The notes below the pieces were generated by a model. That model saw only the letters and a program-made list of their open reading frames with translations. It did no database searches and was not told the DNA's origin. Positions 61,046 through 64,000 of a stretch of 64,000 nucleotides of DNA are shown piece by piece (within the stretch, counting starts at the first letter, position 1; each line of letters begins with the position of its first letter). Both the position numbers and the translations under genes were made by a program. This DNA comes from Parvibaculum sp. (GTDB lineage Bacteria > Pseudomonadota > Alphaproteobacteria > Parvibaculales > Parvibaculaceae). The stretch spans positions 173,451-237,450 of the forward strand of contig JARLIS010000004.1 of the NCBI GenBank assembly GCA_031291615.1. The letters run 5' to 3'.

Positions 61046-61807
61046 GTGAATCAAAATCGGGTTATAGCGATTGCGGCGGTGGCTGTTCTGGCCGTGGCTG
61101 TGCTTGGCTTCTTCGGCTACAGGACCTTTCACGCGAAGGACGTGCTGGCGTCCGGTCCGGCCGATCCAAGCAACCAGACGGCGTTCCAGAAGGAGCTGGC
61201 CGTGCCCGGTCCGCTCGGCGACATGACGATGGGCGACAAGAATGCGCCGATCACCGTCTATGAATATGCCTCGCTCACCTGTTCGCATTGCGCCGATTTC
61301 TCGCTGCACACCTTTCCCGAGGTGAAGAAGAATTACATCGACACCGGCAAGGTCTACTACGTGCTGCGCGACTTCCCCTTCGACCCGATCGCGACGGCGG
61401 CCTTCATGCTGTCGCATTGCGCGGGGCCGGAGCGGTATTTCGGCTTTGTAAGCGTGCTGTTCAGCACGCAGGCCCAATGGGCCTTTGTCGAGCAGCCGAT
61501 GGAAGCCTTGAAGGCGCTCGCCAAGCAGGGTGGATTTTCGGACGAGAAGTTCGACGCCTGCATGAAGGATCAGGCGATCTTCGACCATGTGAAGACGGTG
61601 GCGCAGCGCGGCGCGGAAAAATTCGGCGTCAATTCGACGCCGACCTTCTTCATCAACGGCGAGAAGGTTGCGGGCGCCATTCCCTATGACGACTTCGACA
61701 AGATTTTGAAGAAGCACCTGCCGGGCGGCGACAAGACCGCACCCGATGCAGAGACCGCACCGGCGCCCGAGGGCCAGTCGACGCCCGCCGCGCCCGACAA
61801 GCTCTAG
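61046..61807 (+). CDS. DsbA-family thiol-disulfide protein
   Basis: A 253-residue periplasmic thioredoxin-fold protein. A single N-terminal membrane or signal segment (about 7-24) is followed by a linker and a DsbA/BdbD-type domain whose active site reads Cys79-Ser-His-Cys82 (LTCSHCADF), with the cis-Pro loop in NSTPTFFINGE (about 198-208). The C-terminus is a Pro/Ala-rich tail of about 25 residues. The GTG start at 61046 has GGGGA upstream. It probably oxidises secreted proteins. It lies just ahead of smc, a linkage repeated in many alphaproteobacteria. Confidence 0.86.
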   Translation: MNQNRVIAIAAVAVLAVAVLGFFGYRTFHAKDVLASGPADPSNQTAFQKELAVPGPLGDMTMGDKNAPITVYEYASLTCSHCADFSLHTFPEVKKNYIDTGKVYYVLRDFPFDPIATAAFMLSHCAGPERYFGFVSVLFSTQAQWAFVEQPMEALKALAKQGGFSDEKFDACMKDQAIFDHVKTVAQRGAEKFGVNSTPTFFINGEKVAGAIPYDDFDKILKKHLPGGDKTAPDAETAPAPEGQSTPAAPDKL

Positions 61808-61862
61808 ACGTTTCGTTGCATCGGCTTTCGTTTTTCCGACGAGCAAACAAGGTTCCTATCTC

Positions 61863-64000
61863 GTGAAGTTCAATCGCCTTCGCCTTTCCGGGTTCAAGTC
61901 CTTCGTCGATCCGACCGATCTCATCATCGAGCCGGGGCTCACCGGCGTTGTCGGTCCGAATGGCTGCGGCAAGTCGAACCTGCTGGAAGCGCTGCGCTGG
62001 GTGATGGGCGAGAACTCGTTCAAGAACATGCGCGGCTCGGGCATGGAAGACGTGATCTTCGCGGGCACGACGGGACGGCCGGCGCGCAACCACGCGGAAG
62101 TCACGCTCTACATCGACAATGCCGACCGCTCGGCGCCCGCCGCCTATAACGAATTCGACACGATCGAAGTGTCGCGCAAGATCGAGCGCGACGAAGGCTC
62201 GACCTATCGCATCAACGGGCGCGAGGTCCGCGCGCGCGACGTGCAGCTTCTCTTCGCCGACGCATCGACGGGCGCACATTCGCCGGCGCTGGTGCGGCAA
62301 GGCCAGATCGCGCAGATCATCGCGTCGAAGCCGATCAACCGCCGCCGCATTCTTGAAGAAGCGGCCGGCATCACCGGTCTTTACACGCGCCGCCACGAGG
62401 CGGAGCTTCGCCTGAAGGCGGCGGAGACGAACCTGACGCGGCTCGACGACGTCGTGGCGCAGCTTGAATCCCAGCTTGCGAGCCTGAAGCGGCAGGCGCG
62501 GCAGGCGACGCGCTATCGCAATATTTCCGGCCAGATCCGCGAGACCGAGGCGATCCTCCTTCATCTCAAATGGACGCAGGCCGTCGACGCCCTGAAGCGC
62601 GAGGAAGAGCGCCTGACGGCGACCGATGCGCGCGTCACCGAACTCACGCGCGATGCTGCGGCGGCGAGCGTCGCCGAGGCCGATGCGTCGGAAGTCTTGC
62701 CCGCCCTTCGCGAGGCGGAAGCGAGCGAAGCGGCGAAGCTCCATCGCCTGACCATCGAGCGCGACAATCTCGACGCCGAGGAAGCCCGCGCCAGGGCGCA
62801 GGCCGAACGGCTGGTGGCGCGGCTCCAGCAGATCGGGCAGGACCTCGCCCGCGAGCGCGGATTGATCGAAGACACGGAAGCGGCCATCGGCAAGCTCGAT
62901 GCGGAAACGGCCGAACTCTCCGGCGCGGAAGCGGGCCAGGCCGAAGCGCAGGAGGCCGCGCGCCTTCGTGTCGGCGAAACGCAGACGGCGCTCGACGCGC
63001 ATGAGCGCGAACTCGACGAACTCAACCAGCAGATCGCGCGGCTCGCCGCCGAGCGGCAGAGCCTCGACAAGGCGATCGAGGCGGCGAAGGCGCGCATCGA
63101 ACGGCTGACGCGCCAGCTCGGCGACATTGAACGCGAACAGGCATCGCTGACCGACGCCGCCGAAAAGCAGGCGGAAATCGACCTCCATTCGAGCGAGCTT
63201 GAAGCGGCCGCCCAGCGCAAGACCGACACCGAGCGCGCGGCGCTCGACGCCGAAGAAGCGCGCGCCCAGGCGCAGGCCGCCGAGCGCGCAGCGCGCGAGC
63301 CGATGACGGTCGCGGAGCGCAAGGCGGGCGATCTCGCCGCGGAAGCCAAGACGCTGGCCGACCTCCTCGCCGTCGGCGAGAGCGACCTCTGGCCGCCGAT
63401 GATCGACGCCGTGCAGGTGTCGCATGGCTATGAAACGGCACTCGGCGCCGCTCTGGGCGACGACCTTTCGGTGCCGGGCGATGTCGCCGCGCCGGCGCAT
63501 TGGGACGTGCTACCCGAACTCTATATGCCGCAATCGCTGCCTGCGGGCACCGAACCGCTGACGCAATATGTGACCGGCCCGCAGGCATTGTCGCGCCGCC
63601 TGTCGCAGATCGGCGTCGTCGATGCGGCGGATGGAAAGCGCTTGCAGCGCGAGCTGAAGCCCGGCCAGCGGCTCGTCACGCGCGAAGGCGCGCTCTGGCG
63701 CTGGGACGGCTATACGGCCGCCGCCGATGCGCCGACCGCATCCGCGCGTCGTCTCGAACAGCGCAACCGTCTCACCGATCTCGAAGCCGAGCTTGAAGCC
63801 GCGCGCGCCGTCTCGACCGCCGCCCGCGCGCAGTTCGAAGCCGCGCGCGTCGCCGCCGAGGCCGCCCTTGCCGCCGAGCAGGAGGCGCGCCGCGCCCAGC
63901 GCGAGGCACAGAGCGACCACAATCGCATCCGTGAGGCGTTGGCCGCCGCCGAACGCGCCGCCTCCGCCCTTTTGCAGCGCGTCGCCGCACTTGGCGAAGC
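61863..64000 (+). CDS. smc: Chromosome segregation ATPase SMC (partial, 3' end outside)
   Basis: The first 712 codons of a structural-maintenance-of-chromosomes protein; the gene continues beyond the right edge. A GTG start with AAGG upstream opens the sequence KFNRLRLSGFKSFVDPTDLII; the Walker A loop is VGPNGCGKSNLLEALRW (about 30-46), and QGQIAQII with ILEEAAGI lies in the N-lobe. The first long coiled coil runs from about 170 to 500; the hinge-like domain lies at about 500-615 (DLWPPMIDAVQVSHGYETALGAALG onward), and the second coil has started. It condenses and separates chromosomes as a dimer with ScpA/ScpB. Confidence 0.95.
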   Translation, partial: MKFNRLRLSGFKSFVDPTDLIIEPGLTGVVGPNGCGKSNLLEALRWVMGENSFKNMRGSGMEDVIFAGTTGRPARNHAEVTLYIDNADRSAPAAYNEFDTIEVSRKIERDEGSTYRINGREVRARDVQLLFADASTGAHSPALVRQGQIAQIIASKPINRRRILEEAAGITGLYTRRHEAELRLKAAETNLTRLDDVVAQLESQLASLKRQARQATRYRNISGQIRETEAILLHLKWTQAVDALKREEERLTATDARVTELTRDAAAASVAEADASEVLPALREAEASEAAKLHRLTIERDNLDAEEARARAQAERLVARLQQIGQDLARERGLIEDTEAAIGKLDAETAELSGAEAGQAEAQEAARLRVGETQTALDAHERELDELNQQIARLAAERQSLDKAIEAAKARIERLTRQLGDIEREQASLTDAAEKQAEIDLHSSELEAAAQRKTDTERAALDAEEARAQAQAAERAAREPMTVAERKAGDLAAEAKTLADLLAVGESDLWPPMIDAVQVSHGYETALGAALGDDLSVPGDVAAPAHWDVLPELYMPQSLPAGTEPLTQYVTGPQALSRRLSQIGVVDAADGKRLQRELKPGQRLVTREGALWRWDGYTAAADAPTASARRLEQRNRLTDLEAELEAARAVSTAARAQFEAARVAAEAALAAEQEARRAQREAQSDHNRIREALAAAERAASALLQRVAALGE

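Noticed and set aside
61653..63500. Minus-strand frame of 615 codons opposite smc
   Set aside because: smc is certain on the plus strand; the antisense translation is a shadow of the coiled coil.

Overview
The window reads as a high-GC alphaproteobacterial chromosome segment of ordinary housekeeping character. Lineage markers are a CcrM-type GANTC methyltransferase, a Usg protein, a TIGR02301-type secreted protein, a NadQ-like Nudix-derived regulator next to nadABC, the order mutY / DUF721 / dsbA-like / smc, and a GTTC-N7-GTTC (alphaproteobacterial LexA-type) box. A relative of Parvibaculum or another Hyphomicrobiales-like lineage is my guess; the sequence alone does not prove it. I see no rRNA, tRNA, CRISPR array, prophage or intact insertion sequence. 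The smc gene runs off the right edge.

Layout. 1-9.5 kb is a regulator-rich accessory stretch: an XRE/MmyB regulator divergent from a quinone-reductase-like MDR; an ArsR regulator coupled to an SRPBCC protein, with a striking twin operator; SRAP divergent from Zur; an SDR-MarR pair; a HepT/MntA-like toxin-antitoxin pair whose antitoxin carries a helix-turn-helix; an NPD/2-nitropropane-dioxygenase-like FMN enzyme; and two small conserved proteins. 9.5-19.3 kb holds a TPP enzyme, a LysE exporter, an AcuI reductase + feruloyl-CoA-synthase-like pair, usg, a dihydroorotase-like amidohydrolase overlapping a GT9 glycosyltransferase, YgfZ and Tag. 19.4-25.7 kb holds a bactofilin, a FabH-like synthase and a LonB-like protease/Usp operon.

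25.8-32.4 kb is an NAD block: HD phosphohydrolase, dual-specificity-phosphatase-like protein, NadQ-like regulator (translationally coupled), a small membrane protein, then nadA-nadB-nadC behind two copies of a palindrome and closed by a clear terminator. 32.4-44 kb holds an SDR, a SleB-type hydrolase, ppdK, glyS and glyQ (separated by an opposite-strand outer-membrane barrel gene), a small membrane protein, an S49 peptidase, a TrmN6-like methylase and a DUF2007 protein. 44-53.7 kb holds ispB and ispE (convergent), a TPR lipoprotein, ETF-QO, a family-4-like uracil-DNA glycosylase, a lytic transglycosylase, moaB and mscL. 53.7-64 kb holds two TIGR04282/04283-type glycosyltransferases divergent from a radical SAM protein with a LexA-type box, rnhB, ccrM behind a dense cluster of its own target sites, a low-GC orphan gene, and mutY / DUF721 / dsbA-like / smc.

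The strongest regulatory signals are: seven GANTC sites in 85 bp in front of ccrM; the 15-bp-arm inverted repeat plus degenerate second copy bracketing the ArsR promoter; the paired ATGCTCAA palindromes in front of nadA; and the LexA-type box upstream of the radical SAM gene. I did not find a clearly new multi-gene system. The best candidates for something less ordinary are the HTH-nucleotidyltransferase/HEPN pair, the LonB-Usp operon and the phosphatase-NadQ coupling.
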